A stretch of DNA of 14,875 bases, taken from contig NZ_JAQIVI010000244.1 in the NCBI RefSeq assembly GCF_028618695.1, positions 1-14,875 on the forward strand, read 5' to 3'. Numbering within the stretch: position 1 is the first letter of the stretch; each line of letters begins with the position of its first letter. A program made the translations under genes and the position numbers. Of the stretch, positions 1 to 6,528 are shown one piece after another. The notes beneath the pieces were generated by a model. That model worked only from the letters and a program-made list of their open reading frames with translations, was not told where the DNA came from and did no database searches. This DNA is from Natrinema soli (lineage in GTDB: Archaea > Halobacteriota > Halobacteria > Halobacteriales > Natrialbaceae).

Positions 1-3
1 GTC

Positions 4-50
4 CCGCTCTACTCGCGCCTCAGGGGACCTGAAGGCGCGAGCGAGAGCGG
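4..50. repeat. Extended imperfect inverted repeat (long hairpin)
   Basis: The arms at 4-10 and 44-50 are perfect complements (CCGCTCT/AGAGCGG). Inside them 12-19 pairs with 34-41 (CTCGCGCC/GGCGCGAG) and 20-24 pairs with 28-32 (TCAGG/CCTGA), leaving a three-base loop and single- or two-base bulges. Together this gives about 20 base pairs in 47 bases. It lies 76 bases before the OB-fold gene. No T-run follows on the plus strand, so a leader RNA structure, a protein-binding site or the end of an upstream gene are all possible. The stem is seen directly; its role is unknown. Confidence 0.6.
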
Positions 51-126
51 TTGCAGGAGATGAACACAGTTGGGACTAGGAGGTGTTGGAGTGAAGACGC
101 GTTGGAGAGCGCCTTCGGGATAAGCA

Positions 127-1008
127 ATGAGTTCTACGAACTTCCGAGATGATAAAACTTCGGATGAATCGAGTGTCAACCAGGATGCGGCTGCGGAGAA
201 GACGAACAGAGGCGTGGAGGTGGAAGATCCGTTCGCGGAAGACATCGTGGACGAAACGCCGGAGTTCTCGCCGAGTGTCGAGCAGGAGATACACACGAAA
301 GTCGAGACGAACCACCCGGAGACGGTGGTTGGACGCGAAGAGAACGAGTTCGGACACCTGCCACTGGCACAGGAAGAGCGGATTCGGGCTCGAGAGGAAG
401 AGCTCGAGTTGATCAGTGCGAAGGCGACGTTCGGAACGCAGGAGGGACGAGAGAAGCGGACGCGAGAGGTCGTGGTCGAGCAACGCCGAGAGCGGCGGGT
501 TGAACGGGTGGATCCCCGTTCGGAGTTGGAGCAAGAGCAGTTGGCGGCGGTCAACACACAATCGGTGCGAATCACGGAGACGGTTCGTGGAGGTCCAAGC
601 CGGGCGGCAGTGAGCCGTGGACTGGCGGAGAAGGTGACCGACGGGAAGTCGATGATCGACGCAACCCTCGAGCAGATGGACGAAGTGAAGGCCGAGTCGG
701 GAACGATCGTAGACGTCGCAGACGTGCCGGAGGTGGAGGCAGGCGAGGTAGACGTGGAAGGCGAGATCATCGAGTTGTGGGAGCCCTCGAAGTCGTCGAT
801 CAGCCAAGTGGGGCTGATCGCGGACGACACCGAGAAGATGAAGGTCACGATCTGGGAGAACTCCTACCAGACAACAGTGAGCGAGGGAGAGACGGTGCGG
901 ATCAGGAACGCGGCGAAGAACTGGCACAACGAGCGATGCAACCTGGCCGTGACCGGCTGGAGCCGCCTCGAGTTCCCCGAACGCGGGCGGTGGTGGACCC
1001 AGGAATAG
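127..1008 (+). CDS. OB-fold (RPA-like) DNA-binding protein
   Basis: This 293-residue, highly charged protein probably binds single-stranded DNA. Residues 1-60 are acidic and look disordered. Residues 80-140 are rich in Arg and Glu and look like helix or coiled coil. Residues about 207-283 read as an OB fold of alternating strands (VDVEGEIIELWEP, KMKVTIWE, GETVRIRNAA, NLAVTGWSRLEF) ending in the aromatic GRWW motif. From memory, haloarchaeal plasmids and proviruses often carry proteins of this size and layout annotated as DNA-binding or OB-fold protein; I assign the family on that pattern. It is not a canonical replication RPA with several OB folds and a zinc finger, and no RPA-associated partner gene is adjacent. 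The ATG at 127 is the first start in frame. No clear TATA box precedes it, so it may be transcribed with a gene to the left. A T-run follows the stop. Confidence 0.72.
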   Translation: MSSTNFRDDKTSDESSVNQDAAAEKTNRGVEVEDPFAEDIVDETPEFSPSVEQEIHTKVETNHPETVVGREENEFGHLPLAQEERIRAREEELELISAKATFGTQEGREKRTREVVVEQRRERRVERVDPRSELEQEQLAAVNTQSVRITETVRGGPSRAAVSRGLAEKVTDGKSMIDATLEQMDEVKAESGTIVDVADVPEVEAGEVDVEGEIIELWEPSKSSISQVGLIADDTEKMKVTIWENSYQTTVSEGETVRIRNAAKNWHNERCNLAVTGWSRLEFPERGRWWTQE

Positions 1009-1018
1009 GCGAAGCAGC

Positions 1019-1034
1019 TCTCTTTTTTGTGTGT
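1019..1034 (+). terminator. T-rich terminator after the OB-fold gene
   Basis: A run of six T (1023-1028) starts 15 bases after the TAG stop of the OB-fold gene, with no strong stem before it. A short T-run is the usual archaeal intrinsic terminator signal. No gene lies close behind it on this strand. Confidence 0.5.
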
Positions 1035-1578
1035 CCGACCACACGCTCGCTTCGCTCGCGTCCTCCCCAGCCTCCTCGCTTTGCTCCCTGTGGTCGCATC
1101 GCTCGTCCCTCGCACGTTCTGCGCGCTACTGCGCGCATTCATCGCGCGCCACCGCTGGCACGGCTCAGAGAGCATCACAGAGCCGTCCAGTCGCTGCATC
1201 CACAGGAGTAGAGAAGGCAGAGACGAGACCGCTCGAGTGACTGCTCAATTCGACGCGATTGTGGCGTTATTCGCCCCTTGAGGGGGGTAGAGGGGTCAGA
1301 GATGACGGTGACAGACAGCGAGCAGGAGTCGATTGTTGTTGAGTTTGCTCTGTTGGATAGGGGTGCGGCGTCGGGGAGGTGTGCTACAGCCACGAACGAG
1401 AGGTCGAAGGACACCATCTCAGAAATCACGCTTCATTCTTGTCCCCAAGCCAGATAGGTACGCTATCCACAGCTGCTAAACGAACCACAGGGTGTCATAG
1501 AAAAGTTCACATACCCTCTCTCTGTGACTAGCCGACAAACAGTAAGTACAGGTGATGCACGTATCATTCAGTACAAAA

Positions 1579-1588
1579 TCATATTATG
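1579..1588 (+). promoter_or_regulatory. TATA-like box for the small membrane protein
   Basis: TCATATTATG is centred about 25 bases before the ATG at 1609. Haloarchaeal TATA boxes lie about 26 bases before the transcription start, so this spacing predicts a leaderless transcript. It also argues for the start at 1609 over the upstream in-frame ATG at 1552, which would lie before the box. Confidence 0.5.
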
Positions 1589-1608
1589 AACCAGTACGAA
1601 TTACATGT

Positions 1609-1797
1609 ATGTCCACGCTCACCAAGCAAGTTGTTGATTTTTGGGGAACGCGAACCGCACAAGCCGTTGGGGTTGTGATCGTTCTCGGGGTGGGAGGATA
1701 TAATCTGCTGTACGACACCGGAACGTTCGCTCTCGTGAGTGGTGTCGTTTTCCTTGCTACTGGGCTGCTAATGCTGTATAGTTTGCTCGTTGAGTAA
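1609..1797 (+). CDS. Small two-helix membrane protein
   Basis: The 62-residue product has a short polar start (MSTLTKQVVDFWGTRTAQ) followed by two hydrophobic segments, roughly residues 17-34 and 37-60, joined by the turn YDTG. It should be an integral membrane protein with almost no soluble part. I do not recognise a named family. The length and helix spacing suit the many small uncharacterised membrane proteins of haloarchaea, and the frame ends cleanly at TAA. The start was chosen from the TATA-box spacing; a 20-residue longer reading from 1552 has polar residues with no membrane or signal character. The next gene is 212 bases away with its own promoter, so this one is probably monocistronic. 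Confidence 0.55.
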   Translation: MSTLTKQVVDFWGTRTAQAVGVVIVLGVGGYNLLYDTGTFALVSGVVFLATGLLMLYSLLVE

Positions 1798-1897
1798 GGG
1801 CACGGTCTGAGTGTGAAGGAACACTGGTGTCAGGAGTACTGGCGTAGTGATGGTACATTCGCACACGTAGTTGCCGTTCAGTACAGGTGAGAGCGTT

Positions 1898-1927
1898 ACC
1901 AGCAGAGCCATTGATTTATCTGCTGGT
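1898..1927. repeat. Perfect 9-bp inverted repeat between genes
   Basis: ACCAGCAGA (1898-1906) and TCTGCTGGT (1919-1927) are exact complements with a 12-base AT-rich spacer. It lies 100 bases after the small membrane protein and 83 bases before the MOSC gene. No T-run follows on the plus strand, so it may be a protein-binding site rather than a terminator. Confidence 0.5.
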
Positions 1928-1978
1928 TGCCAATAGCCGCACGCTGAAGTTACTTGTCAACAACACCTACACCCGAGT

Positions 1979-2008
1979 GTTTATACTGTGCTAAACGTGC
2001 ATAGCACA
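1979..2008 (+). promoter_or_regulatory. Promoter of the MOSC gene with an overlapping operator-like palindrome
   Basis: The TATA-like box TTTATAC (1980-1986) is centred about 27 bases before the ATG at 2010, so the transcript is probably leaderless. Just behind it TGTGCTA (1987-1993) and TAGCACA (2002-2008) form a perfect 7-bp inverted repeat over the predicted transcription start. A protein bound there could block initiation; the regulator is unknown. Confidence 0.55.
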
Positions 2009-2009
2009 C

Positions 2010-2501
2010 ATGACCGGGCGTGGAACTGTCGAACGGATTTTTATCGCACCTGAAGCCGAAGCGAAGATGGAAGAACAGACCGACGTTGAAGCAGTTGCCG
2101 GAAAGGGACTCCGAGGTGATCGCTACTTTAGCGAGATTGAGACGGGAACCTTCGTCGAGTGGGAGCCAGATGAGGAACGCCACGATGGGTACGACCTCAC
2201 GTTGATCGAGCAAGAGGCTGTCACAGCAATCGAACGTGAAGCGGGAATCGAACTCGCACCGGGAGAACACCGACGAAACATCGAAACCCGTGATGTCGCA
2301 CTCAATCATCTCGTTGAACAACGATTCCGAGTCGGTGATGCCATCTGTCGAGGGGATCGGCTGTGTGAACCGTGTAATCATCTTCAGCGCATCACTCAGG
2401 GCGGTGTATTGCAGGCACTCACTCACCGCGGTGGGCTCCGAGTGGACATTCTCGAAGATGGGATGATTCGTCCCGGAGATGTCATCGAACCGCTCGAATA
2501 A
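2010..2501 (+). CDS. MOSC domain-containing protein
   Basis: This 163-residue protein is essentially one MOSC domain, a beta-barrel found at the end of molybdenum cofactor sulfurases and in stand-alone sulfur-transfer proteins such as YiiM and mARC. Visible features are the GKGLRGDRYF segment (31-40), the TLIEQEAV strand/helix, the HRRNIETRDVALNHLV block (87-102), the RLCEPCNHLQ motif with C119 and C122, and GGLRVDILEDGMIRPGD near the end. The conserved Cys (C119) is the expected sulfur carrier. The length fits single-domain family members. The gene has its own leaderless promoter and converges with the cystathionine gamma-synthase family gene, which handles sulfur amino acids; a functional link is possible but rests only on that proximity. 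The family assignment is firm and the substrate unknown. Confidence 0.88.
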   Translation: MTGRGTVERIFIAPEAEAKMEEQTDVEAVAGKGLRGDRYFSEIETGTFVEWEPDEERHDGYDLTLIEQEAVTAIEREAGIELAPGEHRRNIETRDVALNHLVEQRFRVGDAICRGDRLCEPCNHLQRITQGGVLQALTHRGGLRVDILEDGMIRPGDVIEPLE

Positions 2502-2614
2502 TCTGCACTCTCTCGTTTAGAAACAGTTCGTACTCCCGCTTGCGGCTGCTAGATCTAGTGGACAATCGACCCGCTTGCGGATCGGGACGGTCGGGAGGAA
2601 AAGGGAACGTGCGC
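2502..2614. terminator. Convergent intergenic region, probable two-sided termination
   Basis: The MOSC and cystathionine gamma-synthase genes converge here. A weak CCCG/CGGG stem (about 2569-2585) and, on the minus strand, a pyrimidine-rich stretch with TTTT at about 2597-2600 are the only termination-like signals. Nothing else is visible. Confidence 0.3.
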
Positions 2615-3799
2615 CTACGGTAGCGCCGTCCGGAGGTCCTCGCAGAGGTCATCGGCGTCTTCGAGGCCAACGGATACCCGGACCAACGTCTCGGGAATCT
2701 CCGCTGAATCCTCACTACGACTGAACTCGTCGGGGATCATTAGTGACGGTACCTCAACAAGGCTCTCGACCCCACCAAGACTAGCTCCTGGCGTGAATAC
2801 CTCAAGCCCCTCGATGAACGCCTCAAGTTCGATGAGTGTGCCGTCAAACTCGAAGGATAGCATCCCGCTGTACCCCGACATCTGCTCACTCGCAAGATCG
2901 TGTTGCGGGTGGCTCTCAAGGCCCGGATAGTGGACACGAGCGACCCGATCGTGGCTTTCGAGCAACCGGGCAACCGCCATCGCGTTCTTCTCGTGATGAT
3001 CCATCCGCGCGGGCAGTGTCTTGATGCCTCGCGTAACGAGGTAGCAGTCGAACGGCGAAAGCACATTCCCAAGCCCAACCCGCTGCGCGAACGCTAATTG
3101 CTCGAAAACCCCACTGTCGTCGGTGATAACGGCACCGCCGATCGAGTCGGAGTGTCCGTTGAGATACTTGGTGGTGCTGTGAACGACGACGTCAGCACCT
3201 AGTTCGAGTGGGGCTTGGTAGTACGGACTCGCAAAGGTACTGTCCACGCCGAACAGCGCATCGTGGTCATCGGCAATGTCGGCTATCGTTTGGATATCAC
3301 ACAACCTAATCAAGGGGTTCGACGGTGTTTCTGCCCAGATCAAGTCAGTGTCCGCGTTGACTGCATCGGCGACGTTGTCGGAGTCACGGGCGTCAACAAA
3401 GTCAATGTCAACGCCGAGATGTCCGGCCATGTGTTCCGTGAGCAGTTTTTCTGTTCCGCTATAGGTGGTGTCCGAGGAGACGACATGGCCTCCCGGAGGG
3501 ACCAGCGACAGCATCGTCGTCGATGTGGCGGCCATTCCGGAGGCGAACGCCAATCCATGCTCACCGCCTTCGAGGCGGGCTAACTGCTCTTCAAGGCCTG
3601 CCCGCGTCGGATTGCTCTCGCGCGAATAGTCGTGTTCATTGGCGTCCTCCCCGCTGGCCCACTCGAACGTAGTCGAGAGGTGGATCGGCGGGACGACGTC
3701 GTTCGTTCCATCTCTGTGAGGATGCGTTTCAGTTTCAGCTGCGCCGACTGCGATGGTTGCGAATTGATTCCTGTCGGACTGGCTATTGTGTCGTGTCAT
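2615..3799 (-). CDS. Cystathionine gamma-synthase/lyase family PLP enzyme
   Basis: The 394-residue protein has the full length and motifs of the Cys/Met metabolism PLP-dependent family (fold type I). These are YSRESNPTRAGLEEQLARLEGG (58-79, a longer motif quoted by position: Y58, R60, N63, P64, T65, R66), FASGMAA (85-91) for phosphate binding, ETPSNP (157-162), D186 facing the pyridine nitrogen, and HSTTKYLNGHSD with the Schiff-base lysine K211. SLGGVESLVEVP (340-351) closes the active site. Such enzymes join O-acyl-homoserine with cysteine, or cleave cystathionine or methionine. The active-site Cys of methionine gamma-lyase is absent (DTTYSGTEKLL here), so synthase or cystathionine lyase is more likely; the sequence does not decide between them. 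It is intact, and no other methionine-pathway gene is nearby. A TCTAAACC element about 36 bases upstream on the minus strand is a weak promoter candidate. Confidence 0.9.
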   Translation of the reverse strand: MTRHNSQSDRNQFATIAVGAAETETHPHRDGTNDVVPPIHLSTTFEWASGEDANEHDYSRESNPTRAGLEEQLARLEGGEHGLAFASGMAATSTTMLSLVPPGGHVVSSDTTYSGTEKLLTEHMAGHLGVDIDFVDARDSDNVADAVNADTDLIWAETPSNPLIRLCDIQTIADIADDHDALFGVDSTFASPYYQAPLELGADVVVHSTTKYLNGHSDSIGGAVITDDSGVFEQLAFAQRVGLGNVLSPFDCYLVTRGIKTLPARMDHHEKNAMAVARLLESHDRVARVHYPGLESHPQHDLASEQMSGYSGMLSFEFDGTLIELEAFIEGLEVFTPGASLGGVESLVEVPSLMIPDEFSRSEDSAEIPETLVRVSVGLEDADDLCEDLRTALP

Positions 3800-4395
3800 C
3801 AGATACTCACCATAGGACCTGCTCGGACCCGGTTTAGAGGGGTGTTCATAGGAATGTTCTCAGTTACGAAGGATAGGCATGAAGTTCCCGGCGAGGGTGG
3901 CCAGAAACCCAAACCCGACTTGGGCGTGGGTCAGCGAGTCATTGGTTGCTAACCGTTGTCTGCTCCGAGGGGAAGCGTCTTGTTCGCGTGGACAAATGGA
4001 TCGTCCCGATGTATTTGGTAACGTTTCGTCTCGCTCCGGGTGAGTACGATGCGGAGTTTCCAATGGTCTCGATCTAAATCACCTATTCCTGGCTCTCCTC
4101 TGGAATATGCAGGCTATGTATTCAGCACGATCCAGCGAACATCATTAGTGCCTGATAGAGATACCGACGTTCAGTTTGCAAGTGTAGTGAACGGATAGTT
4201 CGCTCCAGATTCGGAGAAAAGAACGTCATGCGGATCGTTCGATGACACCCTCGAACCGGCCTCTGCTTCAGTTTTTGCCATTTAATTGAGTGTAAAAATA
4301 TTAAACAGAGAGCAATATTCTACTTTCACAGCGCGGAAACATACAGTTCTCCATGAAAAGAAGTCAAATACAGCATCGTTGAATACTCACGTAAG
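3800..4395. other. 596-base stretch without a convincing gene
   Basis: The left part should hold the minus-strand promoter of the PLP enzyme. A minus-strand frame ending at 3860 closes with the hydrophobic string AQVGFGFLATLAGNFMPIL, which reads more like a real membrane segment than chance; its upstream part is polar and unconvincing, so it may be the tail of a lost membrane protein. From about 4080 to 4395 the DNA is AT-richer with many stops in all frames. An AT-rich element (TGTAAAAATATTAAA, 4291-4305) could be a promoter. No RNA gene was recognised. Confidence 0.4.
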
Positions 4396-4670
4396 ATGGA
4401 TGACCTCACCGGCTTCCAACGAGATCTCCTGTACGTGATCGCAGGTGCCGACCGCCCTCCGGCCAAGATGCCAAGGAGGAGATAGAGGGGTACTATGAGA
4501 GCGAGATCAATCACGGCCGGTTGTACCCAAACCTCGACACGCTTGTCAATAAGGGGTTGGTCGAGAAGGGGGAACTCGACCGACGGACGAACTATTACGC
4601 GATCAGCGACGCAGGAGAGCAAGCGATCCAGGATAGACGAGAGTGGGAAGATCAATACGTCGAGTTATAG
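4396..4670 (+). pseudogene. PadR-family transcriptional regulator, frameshifted
   Basis: The ATG frame reads MDDLTGFQRDLLYVIAGADRP and then stops at 4483-4485 after 29 codons. Reading one base over from about 4458 continues SGQDAKEEIEGYYESEINHG and on through the recognition motif GRLYPNLDTLVNKGLVEKGE and DRRTNYYAIS to EDQYVEL and a TAG at 4668-4670. Both parts match the short haloarchaeal PadR-type winged-helix proteins of about 90 residues. The total of 275 bases is one short of 92 codons, so a single base was lost near 4455-4458, in a C-rich run. The change could be a real inactivating deletion or a sequencing error. Intact, it would be a DNA-binding repressor; the operator-like palindrome 46 bases after its end is a possible target. 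The family call is confident. Confidence 0.82.
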
Positions 4671-4715
4671 TGCAACCCATATTCGTTCGTTCGAGACCGT
4701 TGGAAATTCCGACCG

Positions 4716-4747
4716 TTTTGCCAATGAGAAGGCTTATACTGGCAAAA
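4716..4747 (+). promoter_or_regulatory. TATA box inside a perfect 8-bp inverted repeat
   Basis: TTTTGCCA (4716-4723) and TGGCAAAA (4740-4747) are exact complements and flank the TATA-like element GCTTATAC (4732-4739). The box is centred about 27 bases before the ATG at 4765, predicting a nearly leaderless transcript. A dimeric regulator on the arms would cover the TATA box, which is typical of repression. The upstream PadR-type gene is the nearest candidate regulator. Confidence 0.6.
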
Positions 4748-4764
4748 TTTGAGTCTCCCACTGT

Positions 4765-5070
4765 ATGCCAAGTGAGAGAACGATGACAAATATCGTTACA
4801 GTAATCGGTCGTGGAGTGCCATCCAACTACGAAATTAGCGTCGATGGTGATATCGAACCAGTTGAGGCTGACTCGCTCGAGAAAACCACAGTTGTCTCGG
4901 AACATGCTGTCGAGGGGACGATCGAAACCGGCGTTCAACGATTCCGATTTTCTGGAGAACTGGCGAATGTGCATGTTCTCGATTGGAACGGAACCGCTGC
5001 ATCCGAATCACCGAGCACACCGGAAATCCACATCGATTACGGCGTCCCCGGCCGGAAGAACAACAGCTAG
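4765..5070 (+). CDS. Small haloarchaeal protein of unknown function
   Basis: The 101-residue acidic protein has no signal peptide or membrane segment. It is mostly short alternating strands: NIVTVIGRGVPSNYEISVDG (9-28), then VEADSLEKTTVV, VEGTIETGVQRFRFSGEL (49-66) and EIHIDYGV near the end, suggesting a small beta-sheet domain. I recall similar small uncharacterised proteins in haloarchaea but no function, and none is given here. The start at 4765 fits the TATA-box spacing; MTNIVTVIG (4783) is an alternative that drops six residues and would leave a leader of about 20 bases. The gene follows the broken PadR-type regulator and has its own palindrome-flanked promoter, so it may belong to that regulator's regulon. 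Confidence 0.6.
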   Translation: MPSERTMTNIVTVIGRGVPSNYEISVDGDIEPVEADSLEKTTVVSEHAVEGTIETGVQRFRFSGELANVHVLDWNGTAASESPSTPEIHIDYGVPGRKNNS

Positions 5071-5100
5071 ACTGCCAACGCGATCTGGGTTCACTAAATC

Positions 5101-5430
5101 CTACGGAGTTGTATGCAAAAGCGCTTGCTGCTCGAGCGATGGGCCCATCCGTACGGTTTGATTGCGTCTGGTCGATCCTGTTCCTGTCGCTGTGAGCGCA
5201 GCTGCGATTTGTAGCCAGGGACCGACTGCCGAATGATCGAGTAAGCGCAAGGGATCTAGTGGCCAAAACAGTGTACTACCGAGTAGGTCATCGGGATCAT
5301 CGTATCGATCTGGTAGCGGGATCGTCTCGAGAAATGTATCGGTTGTATCGAGAAGCGTCTTATAAAGTTCCGAGCGCAGATCTCCGTCTTTAGGCAGGGA
5401 TCAAGCGGACAATAGCCTACATCCCCTCTC
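5101..5430 (-). pseudogene. Truncated second copy of the HTH regulator at 9618-10145 (C-terminal part only)
   Basis: On the minus strand a frame open from 5400 to the TAG at 5101-5103 encodes 99 residues that align with the C-terminal half of the intact regulator at 9618-10145. Examples are TLLDTTDTFLETI against TLLDTADAFLETI, LFWPLDPLRLLDHS against LFWPPDPLRLLEHS, and MGPSLEQQAL against MGPPLEQQAL. By eye about 57 of some 80 aligned residues are identical. A TGA at 5401-5403 interrupts the frame; codons before it (ERGCRLLSA) still resemble the ENGYRLTLP linker. The homology then fades near 5430, and no HTH domain or start codon is found upstream. It is therefore a 5'-deleted paralogue. The C-terminal frame has stayed open, so the loss may be fairly recent. 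The upstream edge is approximate. Confidence 0.8.
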
Positions 5431-5546
5431 AATCCCACCACAGCTGGATTTCCAAGATACAGTTGTCACCCCTCTATTTGTCTGAGTGATAAGACACACT
5501 CGTTCAACGATGAAGGAGCACTCTCTGCAGCCGTACCGGCAGCCTG

Positions 5547-5566
5547 CCAATAAGAAGCTTATTAGC
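5547..5566 (-). terminator. Hairpin downstream of the minus-strand two-gene module
   Basis: GCCAATAAG (5547-5555 region) pairs with CTTATTAGC across a three-base loop, with one bulged base. The core AATAAG (5549-5554)/CTTATT (5558-5563) is exact. It lies 11 bases beyond the stop of the small partner gene, the right place for a terminator on the minus strand, though there is no long T-run. Confidence 0.45.
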
Positions 5567-5577
5567 CTGACTTGGCC

Positions 5578-6021
5578 TCATGTCTCACTCACTAAGTCCG
5601 GAATTCGCCTTTCGAACAATTGGTCGAGAGCGGTCCAGAGTATTTCTGTTGGAACTTTCTTTTCAAAGTTCGAACGCTCGTGCTGGCTGCTCTCAGCATC
5701 CGGCTTCTCGTATTGGAAATGGACTGGCCCCAACTCGGGATGGTCCTCATCACGGTGCCAGCCGCAATTGAACCCCGTATTTGGGTCGGCATAGTGGATC
5801 CGGTAGAACTGCTCATTCTGAGTGAACCGCCATTCGACGTCCAACCTCGGTTGTTCTGGACCAGTCGGTGGGATGACGCGGTCGGGATCGATCTGTGCTC
5901 GGAGGAACTTCTTTACAAGGCTGTCCGGTTCATATGAAACAGTTGTGACAACAGGGTGGCGCTGCAGGACGTCTCTGAGTCCCTTATAGACCGAACTATC
6001 GATTGTTCCTGAAAGACCCAT
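5578..6021 (-). CDS. Small partner of the HTH gene; TumE/DUF6516-like toxin candidate
   Basis: The 147-residue protein has an N-terminal helical part (residues 5-22), then the strand PRLDVEWRF (58-66), YRIHYADPNTGFNCGWHRDE (73-92), DHPELGPVHFQYE (93-105) and a C-terminal helix VPTEILWTALDQLFERR (123-139). The order of beta-strands followed by a W-x-x-D-x-x-HP-x-LG-x-x-HFQ block recalls the DUF6516/TumE family of toxin-antitoxin toxins. That resemblance is from memory, and the protein may instead be a separate haloarchaeal family. H88, D91, H94 and H101 are candidate catalytic or metal-binding residues. The ATG comes only three bases after the stop of the HTH gene, so the two are surely co-transcribed, and a hairpin follows the gene. 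I am confident it is a real gene paired with its neighbour, and only moderately so about the toxin reading. Confidence 0.7.
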   Translation of the reverse strand: MGLSGTIDSSVYKGLRDVLQRHPVVTTVSYEPDSLVKKFLRAQIDPDRVIPPTGPEQPRLDVEWRFTQNEQFYRIHYADPNTGFNCGWHRDEDHPELGPVHFQYEKPDAESSQHERSNFEKKVPTEILWTALDQLFERRIPDLVSET

Positions 6022-6024
6022 TTG

Positions 6025-6528
6025 TCACGCAGAAATTGTATCGCGTTTTGTGGCCCAGTCGTACTCATTGAGTGCAGCGCGAATGACTGGCAGACGATCT
6101 TCGAGATGCTCCCACTCGCTGGCAATCTCGCGACGTTGTGCCATTTCATCACTGTCATCGAGATCAGCGATGCTCGCTCGGAGTTCCCCTGGCGTCTCGA
6201 CGTCGTACGAGACCTTCCAATCTGTGGTTTTGGTTCGCATTGACTCGAGAGCGGTAGTGAGTTCCTCTCGATCGTGTTCCCGCTGGAGTGCCGCAACCTC
6301 ACGATATGTGGCCATCAGCTGGTCGATGCCATAGAGTGTCTGCTCTCCCTGTTCGATTTCTCGGAGAACGTTGTCCTCGGCGAGTTGCTCGAGGTATTTC
6401 TGTGCGGTTTTCACCGAGACCTCTGTCTCATCAGCAATCCACTGTGCAGTACGGGGTGTCCGGAGGGTCCGTGCTGCAGCACGAACGCGTTCCCCCCGCG
6501 TCATCGATGGTTTGTTGTGATCAGGCAT
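6025..6528 (-). CDS. HTH-domain protein of a two-gene module (DUF7342-like), probable antitoxin or regulator
   Basis: The 167-residue protein starts with a winged-helix domain: residues 12-50 (RGERVRAAARTLRTPRTAQW, then IADETEVSVKTAQKYLEQL) form the HTH, and NVLREIEQGEQTLYGID (53-69) the wing. Residues about 75-105 and 127-155 are long charged helices, probably for dimerisation or for holding the partner, and the end reads LNEYDWATKRD. I recall similar haloarchaeal HTH proteins annotated as DUF7342 or as ArsR-like regulators, always followed by a small partner as here. The TATA box lies 28 bases upstream of the ATG, so the message is probably leaderless, and a perfect inverted repeat between box and start suggests autorepression. 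The arrangement (DNA-binding gene first, small partner second, tight spacing, self-operator) is typical of type II toxin-antitoxin operons; the function itself is inferred. Confidence 0.75.
   Translation of the reverse strand: MPDHNKPSMTRGERVRAAARTLRTPRTAQWIADETEVSVKTAQKYLEQLAEDNVLREIEQGEQTLYGIDQLMATYREVAALQREHDREELTTALESMRTKTTDWKVSYDVETPGELRASIADLDDSDEMAQRREIASEWEHLEDRLPVIRAALNEYDWATKRDTISA

Larger units (their letters stand above)
1009..1608. other. 600-base gene-poor stretch with repetitive GC-rich DNA
   Basis: From about 1036 to 1150 the DNA is built of near-repeats of CGCTCGCTTCGCTCGCG and CCTCCTCGCTTTGCTCCC, bounded by GACCAC (1037-1042) and GTGGTC (1090-1095). Such sequence is familiar from haloarchaeal intergenic and plasmid DNA. 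A CCCC-TTGA-GGGG hairpin sits at 1274-1285. A 51-codon open frame at 1302-1457 starts MTVTDSEQESIVVEF and resembles nothing I can name; it could be a truncated gene start or chance. From about 1460 the DNA turns AT-richer toward the next gene. The long open frames that overlap the GC-rich part look like composition artefacts. Confidence 0.5.

Noticed and set aside
9..1044. Long minus-strand open frames opposite the OB-fold gene
   Set aside because: They are Ser/Arg-rich or Leu/Arg/His-rich with no recognisable motif and exist because the true plus-strand gene has GC-rich third positions.
1036..1150. Repetitive GC-rich block as a possible CRISPR or iteron array
   Set aside because: Units are irregular in length and spacing with no unique spacers; it looks like haloarchaeal low-complexity intergenic DNA.
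1950..2426. A 158-codon minus-strand frame opposite the MOSC gene
   Set aside because: The MOSC frame is intact, has a promoter and a conserved Cys motif; the antisense product is not recognisable.
2615..3799. Calling the PLP enzyme methionine gamma-lyase
   Set aside because: The active-site cysteine typical of that enzyme is not present in the DTTYSGTEKLL segment.
4835..5266. A 143-codon minus-strand frame covering the small gene and the regulator remnant
   Set aside because: It reads the remnant in a wrong frame; the frame matching the intact regulator is a different one, and the plus-strand gene at 4765 has a promoter.
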